Assembly: GCA_964343835.1 (NCBI GenBank)
Contig: CAYFKR010000019.1
Location: 10,873-74,872 of the forward strand
DNA: 64,000 nucleotides
Direction: 5' to 3'
Origin: CALEMW01 sp964343835
GTDB lineage: Bacteria > Krumholzibacteriota > Krumholzibacteriia > LZORAL124-64-63
In this document: piece after piece, positions 30,694 to 40,148 of the stretch
Numbering within the stretch: the stretch's first letter is position 1
Layout of the letters: each line of letters begins with the position of its first letter
Position numbers and translations under genes: made by a program
The notes under the pieces: model-generated
Seen by the model: only the letters and a program-made list of their open reading frames with translations
Databases searched by the model: none
Told to the model about the DNA's origin: nothing

Positions 30694-31314
30694 TCCGTAC
30701 GGGATCCCCGTCTGGGCCCTGACCGGCCCCATCGGCGGCGGCAAGAGCCTCGCCGCCGACGCCTTCGCCGCCGGGGGAGCCGTGGTCATCGATGCCGACC
30801 GGGAAGGCCACGGCGTCCTCGCCGACCCGTCGGTGCGTTCGGAACTGCGGCAGGCGTTCGGTGACGACGTCTTCTGTGGCGAGGAGGTGGACCGCCCCGT
30901 CCTCGGCCGCCTGGTCTTCGGCGACGCCGACGCCCTGGCCCGGCTCGACGCCATCACCCACCCGCGCCTCTCGGCCCGCCTCGTGGCGCGGCTGCGCGAT
31001 GCGGCCTCCCGCGACCCCCTGCCGCCCCTTGCGGTGGTGGAGGCGGCCGTTTACTTTCGGTTGCCGCCGTTCGCCGCCGTGGATCGCGTGATCTGCGTGA
31101 CGGCGCCGGAGGAGGTCCGGATCGAACGCCTCGCGGCGTCCGGCCGCCTGTCCGCCGACGACGCCCGGGCCCGCGTGGAGGCCCAGCGTCCCCTGTTGCG
31201 CGACTGGGAACGCTCCGATATCGTGCTGGTCAACGACGGCACGCCCGACGACCTGCGCCGCGCCGTGCAGGATCTCCTGAACGACCCCGCCCAGCGGGGG
31301 AGGGATGCGACCCC

Positions 31315-31318
<4 letters not shown>
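30686..31318 (+). CDS. coaE: Dephospho-CoA kinase
   Basis: A 210-residue P-loop kinase with Walker A GPIGGGKS at residues 14-21 and the IDADREGHGVL CoA-binding region. The lid segment contains RVEAQRPL. It phosphorylates the 3'-hydroxyl of dephospho-CoA, the last step of CoA synthesis. ATG 30686 overlaps the polA stop by 8 bases, and its own stop overlaps the prfB start. Length and motifs fit CoaE well. Confidence 0.94.
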
Positions 31319-32422
<1,104 letters not shown>

Positions 32423-32438
32423 ACCGAGGAGAACCGAC

Positions 32439-33962
32439 GTGACCGCCGACGCGAACAACAACGCCCCCGAGACCGCCCAGGACGAGGCCGCGCGCCACCG
32501 CCTCATCGAGGAGCGCCTGCGCAAGCTCGCCGAGATCCGCGAGACCCGCGACCCCTACCCGCACCACTACGAGCGCACCCACACCAGCGCCGAACTGCGG
32601 GAGCACGAGGCGGAAATCACGGAGTCCGGCGCCAAGGTGCGCATCGCGGGACGGGTCATGGCCAAGCGCAAGGCCGGCAAGACCATGTTCATTCCGCTCT
32701 TCGACGGACCGGGCAAGATCCAGATCTACGTGAAGAAGGACATCCTCGGCGACGTGGACTTCGACTTCTTCAAGAAGATGGTCGACACCGGCGACATCAT
32801 CGGCGTGGAGGGCACGCTGTTCCGCACGCGCACCGAGGAGCTCACCGTCGAGGTCCACGCCTTCGTGCTGCTGACCAAGTCGCTGCGTCCGCTGCCCGAG
32901 AAGTACCACGACATGAGCCTGGAGCTGAAGAGCCGCAAGCGGTACCTGGACCTCATCATGAACCTGGAGACCCGCGAGCGCTTCCGGGTGCGCTCCCGCG
33001 TGCTCGACGAGATCCGCCGCTTCCTGGTGGACGAGGACTTTCTCGAGGTCGAGACGCCCATCCTCCAGCCCCTGTACGGCGGCGCCACGGCGCGTCCCTT
33101 CAAGACGCACCACAACGCCCTGGACCAGACCCTCTACCTGCGCATCGCCGACGAGCTCTACCTCAAGCGCCTGATCGTGGGCGGCTTCGAGAAGGTCTTC
33201 GAGTTCTGCAAGGACTTCCGCAACGAGGGGATGGACCGCACCCACAACCCCGAGTTCACCATGATGGAGTGCTACGCCGCGTACTGGGACTACCACGGCA
33301 TGATGGACCTGGTGGAGCGGATGATGCTGCGCCTGGTGGAGCGCTTCGGCACCGACGGGAAGATCACCTACGGCGAGCACGAGCTGGACTTCTCCAACGG
33401 ATTCCGCCGCCTGCGCTTCCTGGACGGCCTGAAGGAGGAGACGGGCGTCGACTTCGCGTCGCTGGACGACGACCAGGTGGCCGCCGAGGCCAAGCGCCTG
33501 GGCGTGGAAGTGAAGAAGGGCATGGGCCGCGACAAGATCCTCGACGAGGTCTTCGGCGAGTTCGTGGAGCCCAAGCTCATCCAGCCCACCTTCGTGCTGG
33601 ACCACCCGGTGGAGCTGTCACCCCTGGCCAAGTGGCACCGGGAGGACGAGGGCCTGGTGGAGCGCTTCGAGGGCTTCATCGCCGGCTTCGAGATCTGCAA
33701 CTCCTTCTCCGAGCTCAACGACCCCCAGGTCCAGCGCGAGCGCTTCATGGCCCAGATGGACCTCAAGGCCAAGGGCGACGAGGAGGCCCAGGTGCTGGAC
33801 GAGGACTTCCTCGAAGCACTGGAGACGGGCATGCCGCCCACCGGCGGCCTCGGCGTGGGCCTGGACCGCCTCGTGATGCTCTTCACCGACTGCAACAGCA
33901 TCCGCGACGTGCTGCTCTTCCCGGCCATGCGGCCGGAGGAGAACCCCGGGGGCATGAGCTAG
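32439..33962 (+). CDS. lysS: Lysyl-tRNA synthetase, class II
   Basis: A 507-residue class II synthetase. The N-terminal OB-fold anticodon-binding domain covers about 60-165. The catalytic domain has motif 2 FRNEGMDRTHNPEF and motif 3 GLGVGLDRLVMLF. It charges tRNA-Lys with lysine. GTG 32439 follows GAGGAGAACC, 16 bases after the prfB stop, so the two translation genes probably share a transcript. Length and motifs match LysS. Confidence 0.96.
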   Translation: MTADANNNAPETAQDEAARHRLIEERLRKLAEIRETRDPYPHHYERTHTSAELREHEAEITESGAKVRIAGRVMAKRKAGKTMFIPLFDGPGKIQIYVKKDILGDVDFDFFKKMVDTGDIIGVEGTLFRTRTEELTVEVHAFVLLTKSLRPLPEKYHDMSLELKSRKRYLDLIMNLETRERFRVRSRVLDEIRRFLVDEDFLEVETPILQPLYGGATARPFKTHHNALDQTLYLRIADELYLKRLIVGGFEKVFEFCKDFRNEGMDRTHNPEFTMMECYAAYWDYHGMMDLVERMMLRLVERFGTDGKITYGEHELDFSNGFRRLRFLDGLKEETGVDFASLDDDQVAAEAKRLGVEVKKGMGRDKILDEVFGEFVEPKLIQPTFVLDHPVELSPLAKWHREDEGLVERFEGFIAGFEICNSFSELNDPQVQRERFMAQMDLKAKGDEEAQVLDEDFLEALETGMPPTGGLGVGLDRLVMLFTDCNSIRDVLLFPAMRPEENPGGMS

Positions 33963-33963
33963 G

Positions 33964-35217
33964 ATGCGTTTCGCGGCCTACATCGCCGCCCGCTACCTGC
34001 GTTCGCGGGGCAAGTCGCGCCTGCTGAGCCGCGTGACGGTGATCGCCGTCACGGGGATCACCCTGGGCGTGGTCGTCCTCGACCTGACCCTGGCCATCAT
34101 GAACGGCCTGCACGCCGAGCTGCGCAGCACCTTCGTGGACAACATGCCCATGGTCACGGTGACCACCAGCCGGCCCGAGGGCTTCCGGGACCTGGGCCGG
34201 GACATGGACACCATCGGCGGCCTCGACGGCGTGACGGGCGTGGCGCCCTTCGTGCGCCAGGAGGTGGTGGCCACCAACCGCCTCGCCGGGGGCACGGCCC
34301 AGCATCGGGCGGCGGTGGTCTGGGGCGTGGATCCCGACCTGCAGGAGACCGTCACCCCGCTGCGGCGCATGATGTACCCCGCCGGACGCGGCGTCGCGGC
34401 CCTGCGCGGCGAGCACGACGGCGTGCCGGGCGTGGTGCTGGGCGCCGAACTCGCCGCCTCTCTCTACGCCGGCCTCGGCGACACCCTGGTGCTCACCGCC
34501 CCCAAGGGCGAGCTCGTGCTGGACGAGATGGAGGCCGAAAGCCGTCGCTACATCGTGGCCGGATTCCTCGAGACGGGCCTCTACGATTTCGACGCCCGCT
34601 TCGCCTACATGGCCCTGGACGAATCCCGCGACTTCTTCGGCTACCCGCCCGACGGCGCCCTGGCCATCGGCGTGAAGGTGGCCGACATGATGACGGCGCC
34701 GGCGGTGGCCGAGGCCATCGAGGACGCCCTCGGCCCCTACGACCACCACTGCAACGACTGGATCGAGCTCAACGCCAACCTCTTCCAGTGGGTCAAGCTG
34801 GAGAAGGTCATGATGTTCCTGCTGCTGGGGCTGGTGATCCTGGTGGCGGCCTTCAACATCATCGGCATCCTGACCATGATGGTGGGGGAGCGGCGCCGGG
34901 AGATCGGCATCCTGCTGGCCATGGGCGCGCGCCCGCGCCAGATCAGCGCCATCTTCCTGCTCGACGGTCTGGCCGTGGGTGCCGCGGGGACCATGCTCGG
35001 CAGCCTGCTGGGCTGGCTGGGCGTGCTGTACCTGGAGAAGGTGGGCATCGGCCTGCCCGGCGACGTCTACTTCGTGGACCATGTGCCGGTCATCGCCCAG
35101 ACCACGGATTTCCTGATGGTCGGGGGCGTGGCGCTGCTGATCACGCTGCTGGCCACGTGGCTGCCCAGCGCCGAGGCCTCGCGCCTGCGGCCCATGGAGA
35201 TCATCCGCTACACCTAG
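33964..35217 (+). CDS. Lipoprotein-releasing ABC transporter permease, LolC/LolE family
   Basis: A 417-residue FtsX-like permease. The first transmembrane helix (about 20-45) follows the typical AAYIAARYLRSRGKSR start. A periplasmic domain of roughly 210 residues comes next, then three helices at the C-terminus. The conserved GERRREIGILLAMGA loop contacts the ATPase. It extracts lipoproteins from the inner membrane for transfer to LolA. Only one permease gene accompanies lolD here, so the transporter may use a homodimer (LolF-like) or a partner elsewhere. Confidence 0.9.
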   Translation: MRFAAYIAARYLRSRGKSRLLSRVTVIAVTGITLGVVVLDLTLAIMNGLHAELRSTFVDNMPMVTVTTSRPEGFRDLGRDMDTIGGLDGVTGVAPFVRQEVVATNRLAGGTAQHRAAVVWGVDPDLQETVTPLRRMMYPAGRGVAALRGEHDGVPGVVLGAELAASLYAGLGDTLVLTAPKGELVLDEMEAESRRYIVAGFLETGLYDFDARFAYMALDESRDFFGYPPDGALAIGVKVADMMTAPAVAEAIEDALGPYDHHCNDWIELNANLFQWVKLEKVMMFLLLGLVILVAAFNIIGILTMMVGERRREIGILLAMGARPRQISAIFLLDGLAVGAAGTMLGSLLGWLGVLYLEKVGIGLPGDVYFVDHVPVIAQTTDFLMVGGVALLITLLATWLPSAEASRLRPMEIIRYT

Positions 35218-35224
35218 GAGCCCC

Positions 35225-35917
35225 ATGCACGCGCTGCTGGATGCACAGGGACTGGACAAGGGCTTCGCCCGCACCGACGGACGCGTGGACGTGCTGCGCG
35301 ACTGCTCGGTGAGCCTGGCTGCGGGGGAGAGCCTCGCGGTCATGGGGTCCAGCGGCTCGGGCAAGAGCACGCTCCTGAATCTCCTGACCGGACTCGACCG
35401 GCCCGACGCCGGCTCCGTGACCTGGCGCGGCGAGGATCTGCTGGCCATGTCGGGGGATCGTCTGAGCCGCTGGCGTCGCGATGAGCTGGGCTTCGTCTTC
35501 CAGTTCCACTTCCTGATGCCGGACCTGACGGCGGAAGAGAACCTGCTGGTGCCCGCCCGCCTGCGCGGGCCCATCGGCCCGGACGAGCGCGACCGCGCCG
35601 CCGACCTCCTCGGACGGATGGGGCTGGCCGACCGCTCCGGCCATCTGCCCGGCGAACTCTCCGGCGGCGAGCAGCAGCGGGTGGCCATGGCTCGGGCCTT
35701 CGTCAACGCCCCGTCGCTGGTGATGGCCGACGAACCCACCGGCAACCTGGACCGGGCCCGCGGCGCCGAACTGGCCGACATGCTTTTCGGCTGGGCCGCC
35801 GACCACGGTTCCGCCCTGGTGGTCGTGACCCACGATCCCGACCTCGCCGCCCGCGCCGACCGCACCCTCGTGCTCCGCGACGGAGCCCTGCACCCCGACC
35901 CGGAGGCGGCGTCGTGA
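35225..35917 (+). CDS. lolD: Lipoprotein-releasing ABC transporter ATPase LolD
   Basis: A 230-residue ABC ATPase of the LolD/MacB branch. Walker A is GSSGSGKST, the signature LSGGEQQR, and Walker B LVMADEPTGNLD. Between them, FVFQFHFLMPDLTAEEN is the Q-loop and LolD-typical segment. It powers the adjacent permease. ATG 35225 follows TAGGAG, seven bases after the permease stop. It overlaps the McsA-like gene by four bases, tying lipoprotein export to the clpC locus in one transcript. Confidence 0.92.
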   Translation: MHALLDAQGLDKGFARTDGRVDVLRDCSVSLAAGESLAVMGSSGSGKSTLLNLLTGLDRPDAGSVTWRGEDLLAMSGDRLSRWRRDELGFVFQFHFLMPDLTAEENLLVPARLRGPIGPDERDRAADLLGRMGLADRSGHLPGELSGGEQQRVAMARAFVNAPSLVMADEPTGNLDRARGAELADMLFGWAADHGSALVVVTHDPDLAARADRTLVLRDGALHPDPEAAS

Positions 35918-36225
35918 CGCCCTGTCCCACCTGCTCCACGGAACTGGCCGCACTGGCCTCGGACGGTCGCCTGGGCTGCCCCGACTGCTACCGGCACTTC
36001 CACGAGGAGCTCAAGACGATCCTCGAGCGCTTCCACGGCGCTTCGGCCCACATCGGCATGATGCCGGCGGCCACCACGTCCGCGGAGCTGCGCCGGCGCG
36101 AGATCGCCCGCTTTCGGTCCCTGCTCGACCGGGCCGTGGCTGCAGAGGACTTCGAGGAGGCCGCCCGCCTGCGCGACCAGATCCAGGACATGGAACTGCT
36201 GAAGGCCCGGGAGGCGACGTCGTGA
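35914..36225 (+). CDS. McsA-like zinc-finger/UVR-motif protein
   Basis: A 103-residue protein. Two CxxC pairs, Cys4/Cys7 and Cys22/Cys25, probably bind zinc. The C-terminal UVR motif (LDRAVAAEDFEEAARLRDQI) resembles those in UvrB, UvrC and ClpC. In Firmicutes, McsA activates the protein arginine kinase McsB and helps deliver substrates to ClpCP. It is shorter than Bacillus McsA (about 185 residues), with one zinc-binding region less. GTG 35914 overlaps lolD, and its stop overlaps the McsB-like gene. Confidence 0.85.
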   Translation: MTPCPTCSTELAALASDGRLGCPDCYRHFHEELKTILERFHGASAHIGMMPAATTSAELRRREIARFRSLLDRAVAAEDFEEAARLRDQIQDMELLKAREATS

Positions 36226-37268
36226 GCCTGCCCCGATTCGAGACCGCGCGCCTGGCCCATCTCGACGGCCGCGGCCCCTGGTCCCGCACGGTCCTGTGGT
36301 CCGAGGCGGAGCTGCGTCGCAGCCTGGAGGGGGAGCGGTTCCCCGGGGGCATGGAGCTGGAGGACCAGGACAGGGTTGGCCGGCGCATCGTGGCCGCCGC
36401 CCGGCTCCTGCCCGCCCTCGCCGAAGCGGAGCCCGGCGGGTTTCTGGACAGCGATCCCACCGAGGTGTTGCGGGCCCGCGAGGCCGGACTGGTCTCCACC
36501 ACCCACCGCGACGACCACCTGATCTGCGGATCCTGCCTGGCTGCTCCCGACGGCGGCACCGTCCTGCGCGTCCTGGACCGCGATCACCTCGTCCTGGCCG
36601 TCCGCCGCTCGGGATTCGACCCGGTGGCCGTGACCCGAGAGGTTCTCGCAGCCGAGCGCCGGCTGGACCGAGCCCTGCCCTTCGCCTACGACGACCGCTT
36701 CGGCTACCTCACCGCCGAACCCTCCCGGTGCGGTACCGGGCTGGTCCTGTCGTGCGTCGTCCACCTGCCGGCCCTTTCCTATTCCGGTGGCGCCGTCGAG
36801 GCCCTGGAGGGATTCGGTGAGGCAGGCTGCCGGGTCACTCCGTGGCTGGAGAGTGACGGGACCGTGCACGGCGATCTCTACCGCATCCGCACCACCCGCA
36901 CCCTGGGCGAGAGCGAGAAGGCCATGACCGCCGCCTTCACGCGTCTCGTGGCCGACCTGGTGGGGCGCGAGGCCGCCATGGCCGACGTGCTGCAGGAGTC
37001 CATGGCCGACGAGCTGGAGGACCGGGCCCACCGGGCCTTCGGCGTGTTGACCCATGCCCGCCGATTGGAATGCGGAGAGACCCTGGATCTCCTTTCGCGC
37101 CTGATCTTCGCAGTGGAGCGGGGCCTGCTGGAGGTTCCGGACCACGCCGGCTGGCGCCGTCTGCTCCTGGACGTGCGAGAGGGGCACCTGGAGACCGCCT
37201 TCGGGACGCCCGAGGATGCGGACACGCCCGAGCTGCGGGCCGCCGTCGTCCGCGACTTCCTCACCTGA
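36222..37268 (+). CDS. McsB-like protein, probably a catalytically degenerate arginine kinase
   Basis: A 348-residue member of the ATP:guanido phosphotransferase family, of McsB length. Gene order (McsA, McsB, ClpC) and the C-terminal LEDRAHRAFGVL segment support orthology to McsB. Key catalytic positions are altered. The SSRIR motif reads WSEAE (residues 26-30) and NEEDHIRIQ reads HRDDHLICG (95-103). The active loop CPTNxGTGxR reads EPSRCGTGLV (166-175). The ATP-phosphate arginines and reactive Cys/Asn are therefore missing. It probably does not phosphorylate arginine and may act as an adaptor or McsA partner. This is inference from alignment by eye. Confidence 0.8.
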   Translation: MSLPRFETARLAHLDGRGPWSRTVLWSEAELRRSLEGERFPGGMELEDQDRVGRRIVAAARLLPALAEAEPGGFLDSDPTEVLRAREAGLVSTTHRDDHLICGSCLAAPDGGTVLRVLDRDHLVLAVRRSGFDPVAVTREVLAAERRLDRALPFAYDDRFGYLTAEPSRCGTGLVLSCVVHLPALSYSGGAVEALEGFGEAGCRVTPWLESDGTVHGDLYRIRTTRTLGESEKAMTAAFTRLVADLVGREAAMADVLQESMADELEDRAHRAFGVLTHARRLECGETLDLLSRLIFAVERGLLEVPDHAGWRRLLLDVREGHLETAFGTPEDADTPELRAAVVRDFLT

Positions 37269-37270
37269 GG

Positions 37271-37340
37271 CCGAAATCCTCTTTCGGTAGTCGCTTATCC
37301 TCAAGTCTCTTGCCCCCTGTCCGATCCTATGAAAGGATCG
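37271..37340 (+). promoter_or_regulatory. Two small inverted repeats upstream of clpC
   Basis: CCGAAA (37271-37276) and TTTCGG (37282-37287) form a 6-bp hairpin right after the McsB-like stop. CGATCCT (37322-37328) and AGGATCG (37334-37340) form a perfect 7-bp palindrome with a 5-base spacer, about 40 bases before the likely clpC -10 element. The second is placed like an operator. Neither matches CIRCE or the CtsR heptad repeat as I know them. Confidence 0.4.
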
Positions 37341-37379
37341 ACGCACGGACGCCTGTGGTGCCGGTGCGCCGAGTCGATG

Positions 37380-37385
37380 TATATT
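37380..37385 (+). promoter_or_regulatory. Candidate -10 element of clpC promoter
   Basis: TATATT lies 56 bases before the clpC ATG and stands out in GC-rich surroundings. The -35 position at 17 bp spacing (GGTGCC) is poor. An activator or alternative sigma factor may therefore be involved. Confidence 0.4.
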
Positions 37386-37441
37386 GATCCTGTGGACCGG
37401 AGACGCGGGCCCGCCCCGCCAACACGCGAACGGAGACGCTG

Positions 37442-39919
37442 ATGAACGACCGTTTCACCCAGAGAGTGCGCAAGGTGCTGTTCCTGGCCCGTGACGAGGC
37501 CGGCCGCATGCAGCACGACTACATCGGCACCGAGCACCTCCTGCTCGGGATCATCCGCGAGGGCGAGGGGATCGCCGCGCGGGTGCTCCAGCGTCTGGGC
37601 ATCGACTTCACGCAGATCCAGCAGGCCATCGAGGAGATCGTGACGCCCCAGAGCGGCACCATCACCATCGGCGAGATCCCCTTCACGCCTCGCGCCAAGC
37701 GGGTCCTGGAGATCTCCATCGACGAGGCCCGGATCCACTCCCACAACTACGTGGGTACCGAGCACCTTCTGCTGGCCCTGATCAAGGAGGGGGAGGGCGT
37801 CGCCTCCCGCGTCCTGGGCGAGCTGGGCGCCGACCACGAGCGCGTGCGCCGCGAGGTGCTGAAGATGCTGGGCAGCTCCGAGCGCCCCAAGGAGGAGAAG
37901 GCCGCCGCCCAGAAGCGCGAGACGCCCATCCTCGACCAGTTCGGCCGCAACCTCACGGACATGGCCCGCGAGGGCAAGCTGGACCCCACCATCGGCCGCG
38001 GCGACGAGATCGAGCGCGTGGTGCAGATCCTCTCGCGTCGGAAGAAGAACAACCCCGTGCTGATCGGCGAGCCCGGCGTGGGCAAGACCGCCATCGCAGA
38101 GGGCCTGGCCTCCCGCATGGTCGAGAACCGCGTGCCTGTGACCCTGCGCGACATGGAGCTCGTGACCCTGGACCTTGCAAGTGTCGTGGCGGGAACGAAA
38201 TACCGCGGTCAGTTCGAAGAGCGCCTGAAGCAGATCATGGCGGAGATTCGCGAGAACGAAAACATCATCCTGTTCATCGACGAGCTCCACACCATCGTGG
38301 GCGCCGGCGGCGCCGAGGGAGCCATCGACGCCTCCAACATGCTCAAGCCGGCCCTGGCCCGCGGCGAGATCCAGTGCATCGGCGCCACGACCATGGACGA
38401 GTACCGCAAGTTCATCGAGAAGGACGGCGCCCTGGAGCGCCGCTTCCAGACCGTCGTGGTGAACCCGCCGACGGAGGACGAGGCCATCCAGATCCTCTTC
38501 GGCCTGCGCGACCGCTACGAGGCCCACCACCGCGTGACCTTCGAGGACGACGCCCTGAAGGCCGCCGTCTGGTTGAGCAACCGCTACATTAGCGGCCGCT
38601 CGCTGCCGGACAAGGCCATCGACGTCATCGACGAGGCCGGGTCGCGGGCCCGCCTGTCCATGGCCGTCGTGCCGCCGGACCTGCGCGAGCTGGAGAACCA
38701 GATCAGCGAGGTCGTGCGGGAGAAGGAGGCCTCCATCCAGGCCCAGGAGTTCGAGAAGGCCGCCGCCTTCCGCGACGACGAGAAGGAGCTCAAGAACAAG
38801 CTCTCCGAGCTCAAGAAGAGCTGGAAGCAGGACAACTCCGACCACCAGATCACCGTCTCGACCCAGCTGGTGTGCAAGGTGATCGCCAACATCACGGGCA
38901 TTCCGGTGGCCGAGGTGGAGGAGGAGGAGACCCAGAAGCTCCTGCGCATGGAGGACGAGCTGCGCGAGTGGATCATCGGCCAGGACGAGGCCCTGGACGC
39001 CGTGTCCAAGGCCATCCGCCGCAACCGCGCCGGACTGCGCGATCCGCGCCGGCCCATCGGCTCGTTCCTGTTCCTCGGTCCCACCGGCGTGGGCAAGACC
39101 GAGGTGGCCCGCCGCCTCGCCGAGTTCATGTTCGGCGACCAGGCCGCCCTGCTGCGCGTGGACATGTCCGAGTACATGGAGAAGCACGCGGTGTCGCGCC
39201 TGGTGGGCGCGCCTCCGGGCTACGTGGGCTACGACGAGGGCGGCATGCTGACCGAGAAGGTCCGCCGCAAGCCCTACTCCGTGATCCTGCTGGACGAGAT
39301 CGAGAAGGCCCATCCGGACGTCTTCAACATCCTGCTGCAGGTCCTCGAGGACGGGCAGCTCACCGATTCCTTCGGCCGCACCGTGGACTTCAAGAACACC
39401 GTGGTGATCATGACGTCCAATGTGGGCAGCCGCCGCGCCAAGGAGAGCAAGGCCCTGGGCTTCGGCTCCGAGGAGAAGAAGGCCAGCGAGACCCGCATCC
39501 ACTCGGTCATCGACCAGGACCTGAAGCGCACCTTCAGTCCCGAGTTCCTGAACCGCGTGGACGAGCTGATCTTCTTCAACTCCCTGGGCCGCGAGGACAT
39601 GCGGTCGATCATCGACATCCTCCTGCGCGACGTGAACAAGCGCCTCGAGAAGATGGAGATCGACTTCGACTTCTCCGACGCCGCCAAGGACTACCTCTGC
39701 GAGGTGGGCTACGACCCCGACCACGGGGCGCGTCCGCTGCGCAGGGCCATCCAGAAGCACGTGGAGGATCCCCTGAGCGAGCGCCTGCTCCGGGGCGAGG
39801 TGACCCAGCGTTCCACCCTCCAGGTGGACAAGGGCAACGACGGCCTGCTCTTCGAGGTCAGGGAGACCGTCGAGGAAGAGGCGGAACCTGTCGATTCGGG
39901 CAGCCCGTCCGACGCCTGA
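37442..39919 (+). CDS. clpC: AAA+ unfoldase ClpC
   Basis: An 825-residue Hsp100 protein. The N-terminal double Clp repeat retains GTEH glutamates at residues 31 and 107, the positions that bind phosphoarginine in Bacillus ClpC. Two AAA+ modules follow, with Walker A GEPGVGKT (209-216) and GPTGVGKT (546-553). A middle domain between them has a UVR-like helix (EFEKAAAFRDDEKEL). It unfolds substrates for ClpP with adaptor help. ATG 37442 follows ACGGAGACG. It has its own promoter region but lies directly after the McsA and McsB-like genes, as in Firmicutes. Confidence 0.95.
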   Translation: MNDRFTQRVRKVLFLARDEAGRMQHDYIGTEHLLLGIIREGEGIAARVLQRLGIDFTQIQQAIEEIVTPQSGTITIGEIPFTPRAKRVLEISIDEARIHSHNYVGTEHLLLALIKEGEGVASRVLGELGADHERVRREVLKMLGSSERPKEEKAAAQKRETPILDQFGRNLTDMAREGKLDPTIGRGDEIERVVQILSRRKKNNPVLIGEPGVGKTAIAEGLASRMVENRVPVTLRDMELVTLDLASVVAGTKYRGQFEERLKQIMAEIRENENIILFIDELHTIVGAGGAEGAIDASNMLKPALARGEIQCIGATTMDEYRKFIEKDGALERRFQTVVVNPPTEDEAIQILFGLRDRYEAHHRVTFEDDALKAAVWLSNRYISGRSLPDKAIDVIDEAGSRARLSMAVVPPDLRELENQISEVVREKEASIQAQEFEKAAAFRDDEKELKNKLSELKKSWKQDNSDHQITVSTQLVCKVIANITGIPVAEVEEEETQKLLRMEDELREWIIGQDEALDAVSKAIRRNRAGLRDPRRPIGSFLFLGPTGVGKTEVARRLAEFMFGDQAALLRVDMSEYMEKHAVSRLVGAPPGYVGYDEGGMLTEKVRRKPYSVILLDEIEKAHPDVFNILLQVLEDGQLTDSFGRTVDFKNTVVIMTSNVGSRRAKESKALGFGSEEKKASETRIHSVIDQDLKRTFSPEFLNRVDELIFFNSLGREDMRSIIDILLRDVNKRLEKMEIDFDFSDAAKDYLCEVGYDPDHGARPLRRAIQKHVEDPLSERLLRGEVTQRSTLQVDKGNDGLLFEVRETVEEEAEPVDSGSPSDA

Positions 39920-39942
39920 TTCCGCAGATCGATCCGATACGA

Positions 39943-39976
39943 GGCGGGGACCCCACGGGGTCCCCGCCTTGCGTTT
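39943..39976 (+). terminator. Rho-independent terminator of clpC
   Basis: A perfect 12-base inverted repeat, GGCGGGGACCCC (39943-39954) and GGGGTCCCCGCC (39957-39968), is followed by TTGCGTTT. It separates the clpC unit from bamA. Confidence 0.85.
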
Positions 39977-40053
39977 CCGGAGTGCAGACGACACATTGAT
40001 GCGTCGGCGGGGAACCCCGCCCCCGGACCGGTGTAGGAGGCGCGGAACCCGAG

Positions 40054-40082
40054 TTGCCGCCGCGGGGACGCTCTGCTACCAT
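40054..40082 (+). promoter_or_regulatory. Candidate sigma70-type promoter of bamA
   Basis: TTGCCG (40054-40059) and TACCAT (40077-40082) are separated by 17 bp. The predicted start near 40089 leaves about 60 bases of leader before ATG 40149. A longer in-frame start at 39969 would lie upstream of this promoter. No RpoE-type GAACTT/TCTGA pair was seen. Confidence 0.5.
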
Positions 40083-40148
40083 GCCCCGGCTCTCGACTCG
40101 GACGACCCACCCCGGATCACAGGCTCATCAACGGATCGGTATGCACGG

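Noticed and set aside
27895..30957. A 1020-codon open frame on the minus strand across polA
   Set aside because: It lies wholly opposite polA and coaE, is a low-complexity His/Gln/Leu/Val/Ala-rich translation, and matches no family. Such antisense frames are expected in GC-rich coding DNA; the same holds for the other long antisense frames, for example at 1096-3966, 19913-22372 and 60985-63306.
39969..40148. Upstream start for bamA
   Set aside because: It would begin beside the clpC terminator, upstream of the promoter, and bury the signal peptide.
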